From Moanibacter sp964542645 (GTDB lineage Bacteria; Verrucomicrobiota; Verrucomicrobiia; Opitutales; UBA2987), in the NCBI GenBank assembly GCA_964542645.1, contig CAZIUG010000007.1:124001-188000 (forward strand): a DNA stretch of 64,000 nucleotides, read 5' to 3'. The translations under genes were made by a program, and so were the position numbers. The notes under the pieces were generated by a model that was not told the DNA's origin, did not search any database, and was given only the letters and a program-made list of their open reading frames with translations. Each line of letters starts with the position of its first letter. The first letter of the stretch is position 1. Positions 1 to 8,792 of this stretch are shown here, piece by piece.

Positions 1-1472
1 ATATTGGACCAATCGAGCCCTTTTTGCCAAGAAGATGCCTCGGGTTGCCCCAAGAGTGCCAGGATTTTGGCCGAAGTATCCGGCATTACAGGTGCCAACA
101 AACAAACCGCGAGACGAAGACCTTCCGCCATATGAGCTAGCGTAGTATCAACAGAGCCAACATCACCGGACTTGCTAGATTTAGCCAACTTCCAAGGAGC
201 CCGAATTTCGGCGTAACGATTAATCGACCTGATAAAATTGAAAGTTTCTTCCAGTCCATTATTGAATCTAAATTCTTCGAAAAGACTAACAACATTCCAA
301 TTCGTTTTCTTCCAGCTCTCTTTCAAGTTCTCTTCCGGTTGCTCTGTGAGCTTACCTAATGGTAGCACTCCATCCCGGTACTGATGGACCATATTAAGAA
401 GCCTACTTACAAGATTACCTAAATCATTTGCTAAATCACTCGTGTAGCGCGTGAGAAAAAGCTCCAAAGAGAATTCGCTGTCCTGCCCTACCGTCATTTC
501 ACGTGTTACGAAATACCGAAATACATCGGCTCCGTACTGATTGATGAGGTCGAGAGGATTCACTGTCTCCCCCGTGCTTTTAGACATTTTTTTACCCGCA
601 GTTGTCCAGAACCCGTGAACAAGAAACCCGCGGGGAGGTTCGTAGCCTGCAGCTTTGAGCATTATCGGCCAGTAGATTGCATGGGGAGGCACCAGGATAT
701 CTTTCCCAATAACGTGAAAGTTAGCCGGCCAGAAATCGCGCAGGTTGGATTTATGAGGATCGACCGCTGAAAGATAGTTGATCAAAGCATCGAACCAGAC
801 GTAAGCGACATATTCGTTATCAAAGGGAAGGGGGATACCCCATCCGAGTCGCTCCTTAGGTCGGGAAATGCAAAGGTCATTAATCGGCTCCTTGAGAAAT
901 TCAAGGACTTGTTTGGCACGAAATCTAGGGTAGATAAGGTCTTCGTGATCTTGGATATATTCGATTAGCCAATCGCGGTATTTACTCAAACGAAAGAAAT
1001 AATTCGCCTCCGTAATCTTTATGACCTCTCCATAATCCTCTGGCCACTTATTGCCTTTCTTTTCCGTTTCCTGCACGAATTGTTCTGCCCGTACGCTATA
1101 AAAACCACTGTACTCGCCCTTGTAGATCTCTCCTTCGTCAAAGAGTCGCTGCAGAATGTCGCGGACCACCGTTTTATGTCGCTCCTCTGTTGTGCGAATA
1201 TAGTCGTCATTTGATATATTAAGATCGACCAACAGCTTCTGGAAGCTTTCAGCAATCGAGTCGACAAACACCTTAGGATCGATTCCTTCCCTTTTTGCGC
1301 TCTGTTGTACCTTTTGCCCGTGCTCATCCAATCCAGTTAAAAAGTGAACCTGATCGCCCTGAAGGCGTCGCAGTCGTGCCACCACATCAGCTAGGACCTT
1401 TTCGTAAGCATGTCCCAGATGCGGCGGGCCATTAGCATAATCAATCGCTGTAGTTATGTAGAACTTCCCCAT
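1..1472 (-). CDS. metG: Methionyl-tRNA synthetase, C-terminus beyond window
   Basis: This gene charges tRNA-Met with methionine in the cytoplasm. The frame is open from an ATG at 1472 down to the window edge, giving the first 490 residues. The class I HIGH-type motif is HLGH at residues 18-21, and KMSKS is at 295-299. The order and spacing match bacterial MetRS of the kind that lacks the zinc-knuckle cysteines in the connective peptide, as in Bacillus. The anticodon-binding helical domain starts near residue 385 and continues to the edge, so any C-terminal tRNA-binding domain lies outside. No Shine-Dalgarno sequence is obvious. The identification is certain. Confidence 0.96.
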   Translation of the reverse strand, partial: MGKFYITTAIDYANGPPHLGHAYEKVLADVVARLRRLQGDQVHFLTGLDEHGQKVQQSAKREGIDPKVFVDSIAESFQKLLVDLNISNDDYIRTTEERHKTVVRDILQRLFDEGEIYKGEYSGFYSVRAEQFVQETEKKGNKWPEDYGEVIKITEANYFFRLSKYRDWLIEYIQDHEDLIYPRFRAKQVLEFLKEPINDLCISRPKERLGWGIPLPFDNEYVAYVWFDALINYLSAVDPHKSNLRDFWPANFHVIGKDILVPPHAIYWPIMLKAAGYEPPRGFLVHGFWTTAGKKMSKSTGETVNPLDLINQYGADVFRYFVTREMTVGQDSEFSLELFLTRYTSDLANDLGNLVSRLLNMVHQYRDGVLPLGKLTEQPEENLKESWKKTNWNVVSLFEEFRFNNGLEETFNFIRSINRYAEIRAPWKLAKSSKSGDVGSVDTTLAHMAEGLRLAVCLLAPVMPDTSAKILALLGQPEASSWQKGLDWSN

Positions 1473-1831
1473 CGATTGTGCACTCTGAACTGAAGTATTC
1501 CCCTTTGTCGACAAGGTTTGAAACGTCTTAGAGGAGAATTGTCCGAACATATAACTATCATGATATCGCTCTGAATCGACTCCCGTGAATGAATTTCAGC
1601 GTAAATCGTAGTAATAGAAAGCGGTATACAATCACCCCTAAGCTTTAGAAGATCTCTAGGTATAAAATACAACTACTCCCGATAAAACCAGAAAAGAAAA
1701 AGATACAATTGCCCCTGTCCATTTGTTAGCTTTATACGGATAGATACTACCTGGCATTAGTCTTTCTGCTGGATTCAGCATGGTCGGGGGACGACCATAG
1801 ATTACCGATAAGTTCTCAATTTATTAGGGTC
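1473..1831. other. Intergenic region, metG-rdgB
   Basis: These 359 bases hold no gene I can support. A 72-codon minus-strand frame overlaps the metG start but has no recognisable protein character. The part just before metG presumably holds its promoter. No clear -35/-10 pair or riboswitch fold could be recognised by eye. Confidence 0.4.
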
Positions 1832-2434
1832 TCATTGGTTGCCAATCCAATCCTGCAAACTCTCGATCGCCCGCGCCCGATGACTGATCGCGTCCTTTCG
1901 CTTCGCATCCATCTCCGCAAAAGTCTCAACGCAATCGGCCGGCACAAAGATTGGATCGTAGCCGAAACCGTTTCCACCACGAGGGCTCATAGAAATGGCC
2001 CCCTGACACATGCCTCGGAAAATATGTTCACCCCCACAAGGACCATGCAGCACCAGGCAGCAGACAAATCGAGCCGATCGATCCTGCTTTACTACTCCTT
2101 CAAGATCGCTCAATAGCTTTCTGTTGTTCTCCTCATAAGTAGCCGAATCCCCCGCATAGCGAGCAGAAAGCACACCGGGTTTCCCATTAAGGAAATCTAC
2201 TTCTAATCCGCTGTCGTCCGCCAATACCCAAACATCTTCGGGAACATTCTTCCTCAACGCTCTTATCTTCAGCCGGGCATTACCTTCAAAACTATCCTCC
2301 GTCTCATCCACCAACCCCATACCACCGATGGTATCCAGAAACCTCAGTGTAACATCTTGGTGCCCTTCTCTCAATATCGCTGTAAACTCCTTAACTTTGT
2401 GTTCATTGGAGGTAGCGATGTAGATAATCATCAT
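1832..2434 (-). CDS. rdgB: XTP/dITP diphosphatase (RdgB/HAM1 family)
   Basis: This protein removes non-canonical purine nucleoside triphosphates (XTP, dITP, ITP) by hydrolysis to the monophosphate plus pyrophosphate, which keeps them out of DNA and RNA. The 200-residue length is normal. The N-terminal signature IATSNEHKVKEF (binding loop), the metal-site segment LADDSGLEVD with the following GVLSARYAG, the GFGYDPIF motif and the C-terminal SHRARA motif are all present. Two consecutive ATG codons open the frame and either could be the start. No ribosome binding site is evident. It stands alone, with ribD 168 bases upstream on the same strand. Confidence 0.95.
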   Translation of the reverse strand: MMIIYIATSNEHKVKEFTAILREGHQDVTLRFLDTIGGMGLVDETEDSFEGNARLKIRALRKNVPEDVWVLADDSGLEVDFLNGKPGVLSARYAGDSATYEENNRKLLSDLEGVVKQDRSARFVCCLVLHGPCGGEHIFRGMCQGAISMSPRGGNGFGYDPIFVPADCVETFAEMDAKRKDAISHRARAIESLQDWIGNQ

Positions 2435-2602
2435 GGGAAATGCGTTTACTTAAAGGCAAAATTAATATCTCAAACACCTGTACTTCTCTACTCCGAAGCC
2501 AAATAAATTTGTATACACCTATGTGGTATTTGTTTTGCCTATCACCAGAAGAGAAGCACTAACCCGAACTCGCCGATCTTTCCGTGCATGACTATTTTCA
2601 GT

Positions 2603-3724
2603 TTAAGCATTAGGATAAACCATTTCCCCTCTCAAAAGCTCGTCGTCACCAAAAACACAATGGCGGATTTGTTCAAGTCTGAAGCCCTCTCCAATCGTCA
2701 TCGGACTAGCACCTGAAAAAGCTGGGGACGAACACTCATCCGCTAGGATAGTTGACGATCGGTAACAAAAAAAATAGTCCAATTCGCTGTTCAACAATAG
2801 CGAGCTGATCAAACGTGATCCTCCTTCAAAGAGGACGCCTACTATTTCCTTCTCCCTGCAGCGTCTGCGAAAATTCGAGGCCCAACCGCCTTGTCCTTCT
2901 TCCCCTACTATCCATTCTTCTATGCCGAATTTCTTCAACCGACGCCTCGCAGAATCATCACCTTCTCCTCGCGTTACGATAGTTGTCCGCTCTCGATGGC
3001 TATCGGTATACACCCTTGGTAGAGGATCCGTAAGTGTCCGCAGTCGGCGATCAAAGATAAATCGAATCGGAGACCACTCACTTTCTTTTCGACGGCTGGT
3101 TAGTCTAGGATCATCCTTCAAAACAGTTTCAGAGCCAACTGCGATAGCAGGGAAGAGCCGGCGCCACTGCATTACATCTTTGCGAGCATCTTCTCCTGTA
3201 ATCCAGCGAGAATGTCCGCTTCTCGTTGCAATTCTCCCATCAAGTGTAGTCGCAAGTTTTCCAGCGAAAAAGGGTTTCCCACGAGTTATCCAGTGATTAA
3301 AGATTAAGTTTAGATCCTCACATTCCAATTTCAGAACTCCAACATCGACTTCGACTCCAGCAGCCCGAAGGATCCTCAACCCCTTCCCCTGATGCACAGG
3401 ATTTGGGTCGACCATTCCGATAACAACTCGTCCAATCCCTGCGTCTATAATTGCCTCTGTACAAGGCGGCATTCGACCTTGTGTGCTACACGGTTCCAAA
3501 TTGACATAAAGCGTCGCGTCACGAGAGAGCGAGCTGGTGACAGATTTCAGTGCTACAATTTCAGCATGATCCGATCCCGCCTGAGCATGGTAGCCCTCCC
3601 CTACAACCTTGCTGTGGTCAACAATAACGGCACCAACCATGGGATTGGGATGGGTTGTCCCCCATCCTTTCCGCGCTAATTCAATTGCGCGTTGCATAAA
3701 TCGGGTGTCCTGTTCTGAAGACAT
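2603..3724 (-). CDS. ribD: Bifunctional riboflavin deaminase/reductase RibD
   Basis: RibD carries out two riboflavin-biosynthesis steps: deamination of the pyrimidine made by GTP cyclohydrolase II, then NADPH reduction of the ribose side chain. At 373 residues it has the normal two-domain length. The N-terminal cytidine-deaminase-like domain (about 1-145) has zinc ligands H53-A-E55, with E55 catalytic, and cysteines C79 and C88. The reductase domain follows from about residue 150, with the expected KLATTLDGRIA segment. The zinc loop reads PCSTQGRMPPC, where most bacteria have a His after PCS; the ligands themselves are kept. It lies 27 bases downstream of the MBL hydrolase gene on the same strand and is probably co-transcribed. 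No FMN riboswitch was seen. Confidence 0.95.
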   Translation of the reverse strand: MSSEQDTRFMQRAIELARKGWGTTHPNPMVGAVIVDHSKVVGEGYHAQAGSDHAEIVALKSVTSSLSRDATLYVNLEPCSTQGRMPPCTEAIIDAGIGRVVIGMVDPNPVHQGKGLRILRAAGVEVDVGVLKLECEDLNLIFNHWITRGKPFFAGKLATTLDGRIATRSGHSRWITGEDARKDVMQWRRLFPAIAVGSETVLKDDPRLTSRRKESEWSPIRFIFDRRLRTLTDPLPRVYTDSHRERTTIVTRGEGDDSARRRLKKFGIEEWIVGEEGQGGWASNFRRRCREKEIVGVLFEGGSRLISSLLLNSELDYFFCYRSSTILADECSSPAFSGASPMTIGEGFRLEQIRHCVFGDDELLRGEMVYPNA

Positions 3725-3751
3725 TGAGCGCCAATCGCTGTTATTTTCGGG

Positions 3752-4390
3752 CTATCCCCTCAGAAACGGATTATTCCGCTTTTCCTCCCCCACAGTTGTC
3801 TCCGGCCCATGGCCCGGATAAACGATCGTCTCATTCGGCAAGGTATAAATTTTCTCCCTGATTGACTTTTCCAACAGCTCAAAACTACAACCAGGGAAAT
3901 CCGTCCTTCCTATGCTACCAGCAAAAATTGCGTCACCAGAAAAGCATACCCTTAACCCGGCAAGGAAAAAAAGAATACTTCCGGCACTATGCCCAGGCAC
4001 ATGACGCACCTCCGCCAGATTCCCTAGAATCTCAATTTGATCTCCGTCCTCAAGAAAGTGATCAACTCTACCAGGGGAAATCTCAATGCCCGGCACAGCA
4101 AAGTCAGCCATACGTGCCGGTGACCTAATCAACTCCTCATCTTCCTTATGTCCAAAAATTTTGACTCCTCTTTTGGCAAACTTGGCCACGTCTAATATAT
4201 GGTCCCAATGACCATGGGTAAGATAGACTGCCTCAAGTTCGCAGTTCTTATCTTTCAGAACTCGAGAGAATGTGCTCCAAGCCTCCAAAGGCGCATCGAA
4301 TAGAACCGCCTTACGTGATGCTTCATTAAGAAGAAGATACGCATTAGTACCAATCGGAGGAAGTTCGAACTTCAGAATTTCCACGTTCAA
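3752..4390 (-). CDS. MBL-fold hydrolase, GloB/YcbL type
   Basis: This is a 212-residue single-domain metallo-beta-lactamase hydrolase of the glyoxalase II-like YcbL group, probably acting on thioesters such as hydroxyacyl-glutathione analogues. The metal motif HGHWDH occupies residues 59-64. Further ligands are H134 (PGHSAGS), D153 (SGDAIF) and H194 (YPGHG). The tail GEEKRNNPF is typical of this subgroup. The predicted start is TTG at 4390, and a GTG two codons later is an alternative. There is no in-frame ATG nearby, and a GAGGG stretch lies just upstream. It precedes ribD by 27 bases, probably in the same transcript, although no functional link to riboflavin is known. The substrate is not determined by the sequence. 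Confidence 0.88.
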   Translation of the reverse strand: MNVEILKFELPPIGTNAYLLLNEASRKAVLFDAPLEAWSTFSRVLKDKNCELEAVYLTHGHWDHILDVAKFAKRGVKIFGHKEDEELIRSPARMADFAVPGIEISPGRVDHFLEDGDQIEILGNLAEVRHVPGHSAGSILFFLAGLRVCFSGDAIFAGSIGRTDFPGCSFELLEKSIREKIYTLPNETIVYPGHGPETTVGEEKRNNPFLRG

Positions 4391-4524
4391 GACCCTGGCC
4401 CTCGGTATCCCAATCTGGCAATGAGATTCTGTTCCTTATTGCTGCGATTCTCCTCACTATTCTGGATCAGCCTAAAACCGTCCCTAACCATCTTCAAAGT
4501 CCAGATGTGCATTTGAGTCCCAGG

Positions 4525-5508
4525 TCAGGTACCGTAGACCTCTTGTATTAGACGCCGGATATACCCATTGGCGAAAGCTTTACCCACTCTCTCCGACTGG
4601 CCATTGGGGAACCGTGGAGTATGGTCCATCATAAATGGGCCATTAAATCCATGATCTCGATAGGCCTCCATAGCCTTCCTCATATCGATATCTCCTTCGT
4701 CGATGAAGACTTCCTCGAAGTAGGGTAGCTGTCCCCTGACGTTACGAAAATGGACATATGCCATTTTTCTTCCCGAAGCTATTTCACCAATGAAATCATA
4801 TACACTCCCGCCGAGCAGTTCCGTCATACAGCCCTGACAAAAAAGCATCCGGTGAGAATCACTCGAGATGACGCCGAGAATCCGGCGCCACTGATCAGTT
4901 GTCGAACAGACTTGCCAAACACCTCCGAGTGGTTCTGGAACCGGAGGATCATCAGGATGCAGCGCCATTGTTACTCCAGCCTCTTCCGCAACAGGAATGA
5001 CAATCCGGAGAAATCGCTCCAAGCGCTCCCACATCTTTTCTTCCGATACCTCAGGGATATGTAGTCCAGAGGAGTCGAGTTCCCTCATGTAACGAGAATA
5101 ATCGAAGGTACTGTAATACGCTCCTCCCCGGCCAATAGCCGACTCGGTCCGGAAATTTCCCATTGGTTTAAAATTCCATCCCAGCATCGGAATACCCGCC
5201 GCCCCGAGACTCTCTAGCATCCTGCACCAGGACTCTGTGCTCTTATCGGCACCCTCTAGACCCAAAGTCACTGTTCGCGGACAAGCATAGAAAAGGTTGT
5301 TCAACTGCATACCATGGTTTTCAACCTTTTTTCGGATCCTAAGCAACGGCTCAACTGAGAAGTCGCTTTCCAGGAAATTCATTTCATGCCCTTTCACATC
5401 GACGGCACCACGAGTCTCCAAGTGGATTGTGTCTACCCCAATAGCGGAATAAAATTCCAGAATCCCGCTATCGAGTTCGTCACAGTGAACCTGATCCTGA
5501 ATTAACAT
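4525..5508 (-). CDS. UxuA-like mannonate dehydratase family protein (copy 1)
   Basis: This 327-residue TIM-barrel protein resembles D-mannonate dehydratase (UxuA), which converts mannonate to 2-keto-3-deoxygluconate. Visible family blocks are HPDDPP (184-189), FCQGC (223-227, where UxuA has a Cys-containing metal loop), HFRNV (253-257), DEGDIDM (270-276) and DH (295-296). Classical UxuA is longer, near 390-400 residues, so this belongs to a shorter branch that may have another sugar-acid substrate. A clear paralogue on the opposite strand at 11846 shares all these blocks. The ATG start at 5508 has no Shine-Dalgarno sequence. The family is confident; the exact reaction is not. Confidence 0.85.
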   Translation of the reverse strand: MLIQDQVHCDELDSGILEFYSAIGVDTIHLETRGAVDVKGHEMNFLESDFSVEPLLRIRKKVENHGMQLNNLFYACPRTVTLGLEGADKSTESWCRMLESLGAAGIPMLGWNFKPMGNFRTESAIGRGGAYYSTFDYSRYMRELDSSGLHIPEVSEEKMWERLERFLRIVIPVAEEAGVTMALHPDDPPVPEPLGGVWQVCSTTDQWRRILGVISSDSHRMLFCQGCMTELLGGSVYDFIGEIASGRKMAYVHFRNVRGQLPYFEEVFIDEGDIDMRKAMEAYRDHGFNGPFMMDHTPRFPNGQSERVGKAFANGYIRRLIQEVYGT

Positions 5509-5985
5509 TTTTCTAGGAATCTAAAGTAATTCTCCAGTCAAGACAATACTACTATACGGATGAAAGCAGATTGTAATTCTGTCTTTCACAGCCGCAACAC
5601 GGATTGTTAAGATTAAGGCTCCAATGGCTTCCAAATAGTAAAACTTAACTCTGATTAAAGTTTTCCATAGACTTTTCTGTAACCGCTTCGATGCCTGTGT
5701 ACAATTTCTCCTGATTCTAGAACCAAACCTCGATGAGGCTAATCTCGTAGTGAATATTGATTAGACTTACGCGCCATTAACCAAAATAACCGTTAGGAAC
5801 ATTCGTCTCCGGTCCCAGCTTTCTCTCCCGCACTCATATTGATCAGGATAACCTTGCAATCAGCTTATCAGAGTCCTTCCAAATACATAAGGACAACACC
5901 AGGTTGCAAAATTCAACGTCTAGGTTCAAATAGCTTATCGACAGATTCCTTGCTTCCTAAATATTTTTGAGTACCTTTCTCCAAT
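5509..5985. other. Intergenic region between divergent genes
   Basis: These 477 AT-rich bases lie between the divergent uxuA-like and aldo/keto reductase genes, so both promoters should be here. I saw no gene, tRNA, clear terminator or conserved RNA element in either direction. Confidence 0.4.
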
Positions 5986-6978
5986 ATGATCCGCCGTGAA
6001 TTTTTGCGTGCAGTGTTAGGTGCCTCCGGCTCGACTGTTCTAACTCCTAGTTTTTCGTTAGGTGGGAGTACAATGACGGGACAATCAGACAAGCTCGGCG
6101 CTCTTTTGCCACTCCGCCCATTCGCCGACACCGGAGAAAAGTTGACCATAATGGGCATCGGGGGCTGGCATATCGGTCATTGTGAAGAAAGTGAATCCCA
6201 ACGAATTATCGAGACGGCAATCGAGAATGGCGTTCGATTCTTCGACAATGCATGGAAGTACCACAACGGACTCAGCGAAGAGCGACATGGGAAGTTCCTT
6301 ACCCCAAAGTACCGGAGTCACATCTTCCTCATGTCCAAGGCTGATTCACGTGAAGGACCCTCCCCAAGTAAACAACTCGAGGACTCGTTGCGCCGTATGA
6401 GGACCGACTACCTCGACCTATGGTTGATTCACACCGTAAGCAGTCCGGAAGATGCGATGAATCGTGTCCCCGAGATGCTACCGGTTATCGAGAAAGCTAT
6501 CGAGGAAGGTAAAGTGCGGTACGCTGGATTCTCCGGACACACCGTAACCTCAGCGCATCTAAAAGTTCTGGAGATGACAAAGGGGGGACCTCTCAAAACG
6601 TGTCTCATGCCCATCAGTCCAGTCGACGCAGTCTCTCGCGATAGTTTTACTATGAAAGTGCTACCCAAGCTCATTGATCAGGGTTACGCTCCCTTGGCCA
6701 TGAAGACGATGAATTCGGGAAGAGCCTTGAATGCATACCAGGGTAAATCCGTAGTCCCCGGTCGACTCTCTTTCGAGGAGAATTTCTGGTTCACCCTTTC
6801 TCTACCCATCTGTTCATGGGTGAGCGGAATTCCCAACCTTGCCAACCTGAGACAGAATCTCGATATCGCCAAGCGATTCACCTCTCTAACCGAAAGTGAT
6901 CGTAGCGCAATCGCAGATAAAGTCACAGAGATAGCCGATGCCGTTGGCCTAGAACCCTATCGGGGATGGCTGTATTGA
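5986..6978 (+). CDS. Tat-exported aldo/keto reductase
   Basis: This 330-residue NAD(P)H-dependent aldo/keto reductase has the catalytic tetrad in order: D87 and Y92 (FDNAWKY), K118 (LMSKAD) and H149 (LWLIHT). The N-terminus MIRREFLRA followed by a hydrophobic, small-residue stretch looks like a twin-arginine signal, so the enzyme is probably exported folded. Such Tat-type AKRs are frequent in Planctomycetes and Verrucomicrobia. The 3' end overlaps the next gene by 13 bases, which suggests translational coupling. The substrate is unknown. The ATG start has no good ribosome binding site, but the Arg-Arg signal supports it. Confidence 0.88.
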   Translation: MIRREFLRAVLGASGSTVLTPSFSLGGSTMTGQSDKLGALLPLRPFADTGEKLTIMGIGGWHIGHCEESESQRIIETAIENGVRFFDNAWKYHNGLSEERHGKFLTPKYRSHIFLMSKADSREGPSPSKQLEDSLRRMRTDYLDLWLIHTVSSPEDAMNRVPEMLPVIEKAIEEGKVRYAGFSGHTVTSAHLKVLEMTKGGPLKTCLMPISPVDAVSRDSFTMKVLPKLIDQGYAPLAMKTMNSGRALNAYQGKSVVPGRLSFEENFWFTLSLPICSWVSGIPNLANLRQNLDIAKRFTSLTESDRSAIADKVTEIADAVGLEPYRGWLY

Positions 6979-7373
6979 ATATAATTCGGCTACTGAAATC
7001 CCCGTGGATTGCCTACAAGCGTCTGAGGATGCCTTGGTGGATCCACTGTCGTGTTGAATCGAACTCAGAGGGTTTCCAAATCATTTCCCGTGTGGATCCA
7101 GACGAACCAAGGAGAGAATACAGATGGTCCGCTATACTACGCGTAGAGGCTTATAAGCGCGATACACTCTTGATTGAACTGACTTGTTTAACCTTTTTCA
7201 CCGCCTGTGGCCAATGTGAACTCAATCACAAGATGGGCGGATGGAAGGAACTTATCCGTGTCTTCAGAAAAGTTCTTCCGGGTCATTTCCCAGAGACTAC
7301 TTGGTTTCCTGATGAATCCCGGTCCATGACCGGTAGCTATCCGGTTTCCTCGCGAGGGATCTTTGGTGAATAA
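6966..7373 (+). CDS. Conserved-looking hypothetical protein, 135 aa
   Basis: The gene begins inside the last codons of the aldo/keto reductase (13-base overlap), so it is likely translated in coupling with it. I cannot name a family. The sequence looks like a real soluble protein: an N-terminal basic helix, then alternating strands with the block YRWSAILRVEAYKRD, and a downstream acidic/aromatic block (NHKMGGW, then LPGHFPETTWFP). This layout resembles small DUF proteins that are common in Planctomycetes and Verrucomicrobia, but that is recalled, not searched. There is no signal peptide or transmembrane segment. After it, about 296 bases up to 7670 hold only an unconvincing 80-codon frame. 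Confidence 0.6.
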   Translation: MAVLNIIRLLKSPWIAYKRLRMPWWIHCRVESNSEGFQIISRVDPDEPRREYRWSAILRVEAYKRDTLLIELTCLTFFTACGQCELNHKMGGWKELIRVFRKVLPGHFPETTWFPDESRSMTGSYPVSSRGIFGE

Positions 7374-7669
7374 AACCCTGGCCGTTGAAAGTCACCCTCG
7401 TCTTTGAACCGGTTCGGGAATAAAGTTATCGAAGACACAGAGCGTTTTAAAATGGAAGATCAAGAACGGCCTCGAATAACCTCCCTTTCCTCAACTGTTT
7501 CAGTACTGCACTTGGAATCAGAGTCTCTTCAAGACACTTTGAGGAGTGCTAGAAATCTTTCAAAATTAACCTACCCCGCAGTCATCTTAAGTTATTTCCA
7601 TTGCCATCCCCTCTCGGGGGAATATGTTCACTGCCTTACAAATTAAATCTATTAGTTTAATCTGAAACT

Positions 7670-8431
7670 ATGTACCCTAATCGACTAAAAGAAAAACTGA
7701 GATCCGGAGAGACCGTTTTAGGCACAGGACTTCCTGCGGCGAATCCTTCGGTCGTTGCTTCCGTCAACAATACAAATCCTGATTTTATCTGGATTGACAC
7801 GGAGCACCAGCCCTGGGGAACCGAAGCAATTGAAACCATCCCGACTATGATGCGCCAGAAGGGAGTTGCACCAATGATTCGAGTCGCATGGAACGATCCC
7901 GGGCTAATCAAAAAGGCCTATGACGTTGGAGCAGTAGCAGTCATGGTTCCGCAGGTTGATACCCCAGAGGCCGCTGAAAAAGTAGTCAGATGCTCGAAAT
8001 ATCCACCCGAAGGCCAACGAGGAATCTCCCCTAACTGGCCTCTTCTTGCCGGAGAGGACTTTAACCACATTGTTAAGACGGCCAATGAAGAAACCGTCGT
8101 GATCATCCAACTTGAAAGCCAACAGGCATACGATAACTTGGATGCCATAAAGCAAGTCGAAGGGATTGATGTGATTCTGGTGGGCCCAATGGACCTCTCT
8201 GCGTCGGTTGGGACTATAGCCGAGATGGGATCCAAAGAAGTGCAGGACATCATGAAGGACGTTCCCAGACGTCTGGAGGGAAGCGGTATTGCCGCCGGGA
8301 CTACCCTGGTTGACTTGGCAGAAATCAAGGAAAAACTGGATTGGGGTTACCGTTTCATGAACGTTGGTTCCCCTCTCATCTACGGAGCAGAAGTGCTCAC
8401 CGGGTACTTCCAGACACTCAGGTCGATCTAA
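7670..8431 (+). CDS. HpcH/HpaI-family aldolase
   Basis: This 253-residue class II pyruvate aldolase belongs to the 2,4-dihydroxyhept-2-enedioate / 2-keto-3-deoxy-sugar-acid aldolase family (HpaI, GarL, RhmA). It cleaves 2-keto-4-hydroxy acids to pyruvate and an aldehyde. Conserved residues are visible: D43-T-E-H46 (catalytic dyad region), R71 (pyruvate binding), PPEGQRG at 112-118, metal ligands E149 (QLES) and D175 (GPMDLS). Length is normal. Because UxuA-like dehydratases lie on both sides, cleavage of a 2-keto-3-deoxy sugar acid is a reasonable role, but this is inference. The ATG start at 7670 has no strong ribosome binding site. Confidence 0.88.
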   Translation: MYPNRLKEKLRSGETVLGTGLPAANPSVVASVNNTNPDFIWIDTEHQPWGTEAIETIPTMMRQKGVAPMIRVAWNDPGLIKKAYDVGAVAVMVPQVDTPEAAEKVVRCSKYPPEGQRGISPNWPLLAGEDFNHIVKTANEETVVIIQLESQQAYDNLDAIKQVEGIDVILVGPMDLSASVGTIAEMGSKEVQDIMKDVPRRLEGSGIAAGTTLVDLAEIKEKLDWGYRFMNVGSPLIYGAEVLTGYFQTLRSI

Positions 8432-8757
8432 GTTGGGAATCTCATAAGATTTTCAACCGCTGCCGAGGCTTCCACCTCAAAACGTAGATCCGTCTGTATC
8501 GCCATAGTCTTCAAATGAGACACCCTACCCAATCCAAGTAGAGGAATACGGGTAACTTTTGTATTCCCTTCAAAGGAAACCCTATCGCCTCGATAACAAT
8601 TTTAATCGCATCCAAGGATCCCAATCGGGTATCTACACCTCTGACAAATTCGACAGCGCCAGTCCAATCGATCTACATCTCCACGTCCAGTACGGTGTGG
8701 TTCATCTCCAGATCGAATTGGAGATCAGAATCCGAACCCTTGTTCACCAATAAATCG
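8427..8757 (-). pseudogene. Probable eroded gene fragment (unrecognised)
   Basis: Between the HpaI-type aldolase and the MFS gene, the minus strand carries protein-like sequence broken by one in-frame stop and one frame change. One frame, read from about 8757, includes DLQFDLEMNHTVLDVEM, then a stop, then GAVEFVRGVDTRLGSLDAIK. A second frame continues with VTRIPLLGLG and ends FEVEASAAVENLMRF before a stop at about 8427-8429. Composition and hydrophobic pattern are like a soluble enzyme, and the two frames join head to tail. I do not recognise the family. Sequencing error in a draft assembly could also cause the breaks. A plus-strand 64-codon frame here is judged a shadow. Confidence 0.4.
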
Positions 8758-8792
8758 GGTCATCTTTAAACTCCCAAGATTTTCTATCGTAA

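Noticed and set aside
7404..7646. 80-codon plus-strand frame after the 135-aa hypothetical gene
   Set aside because: No recognisable domain, no ribosome binding site, and composition like random sequence; treated as intergenic.
8559..8753. 64-codon plus-strand frame before the MFS gene
   Set aside because: It lies opposite the protein-like eroded fragment and has a non-protein composition, so it is a shadow.
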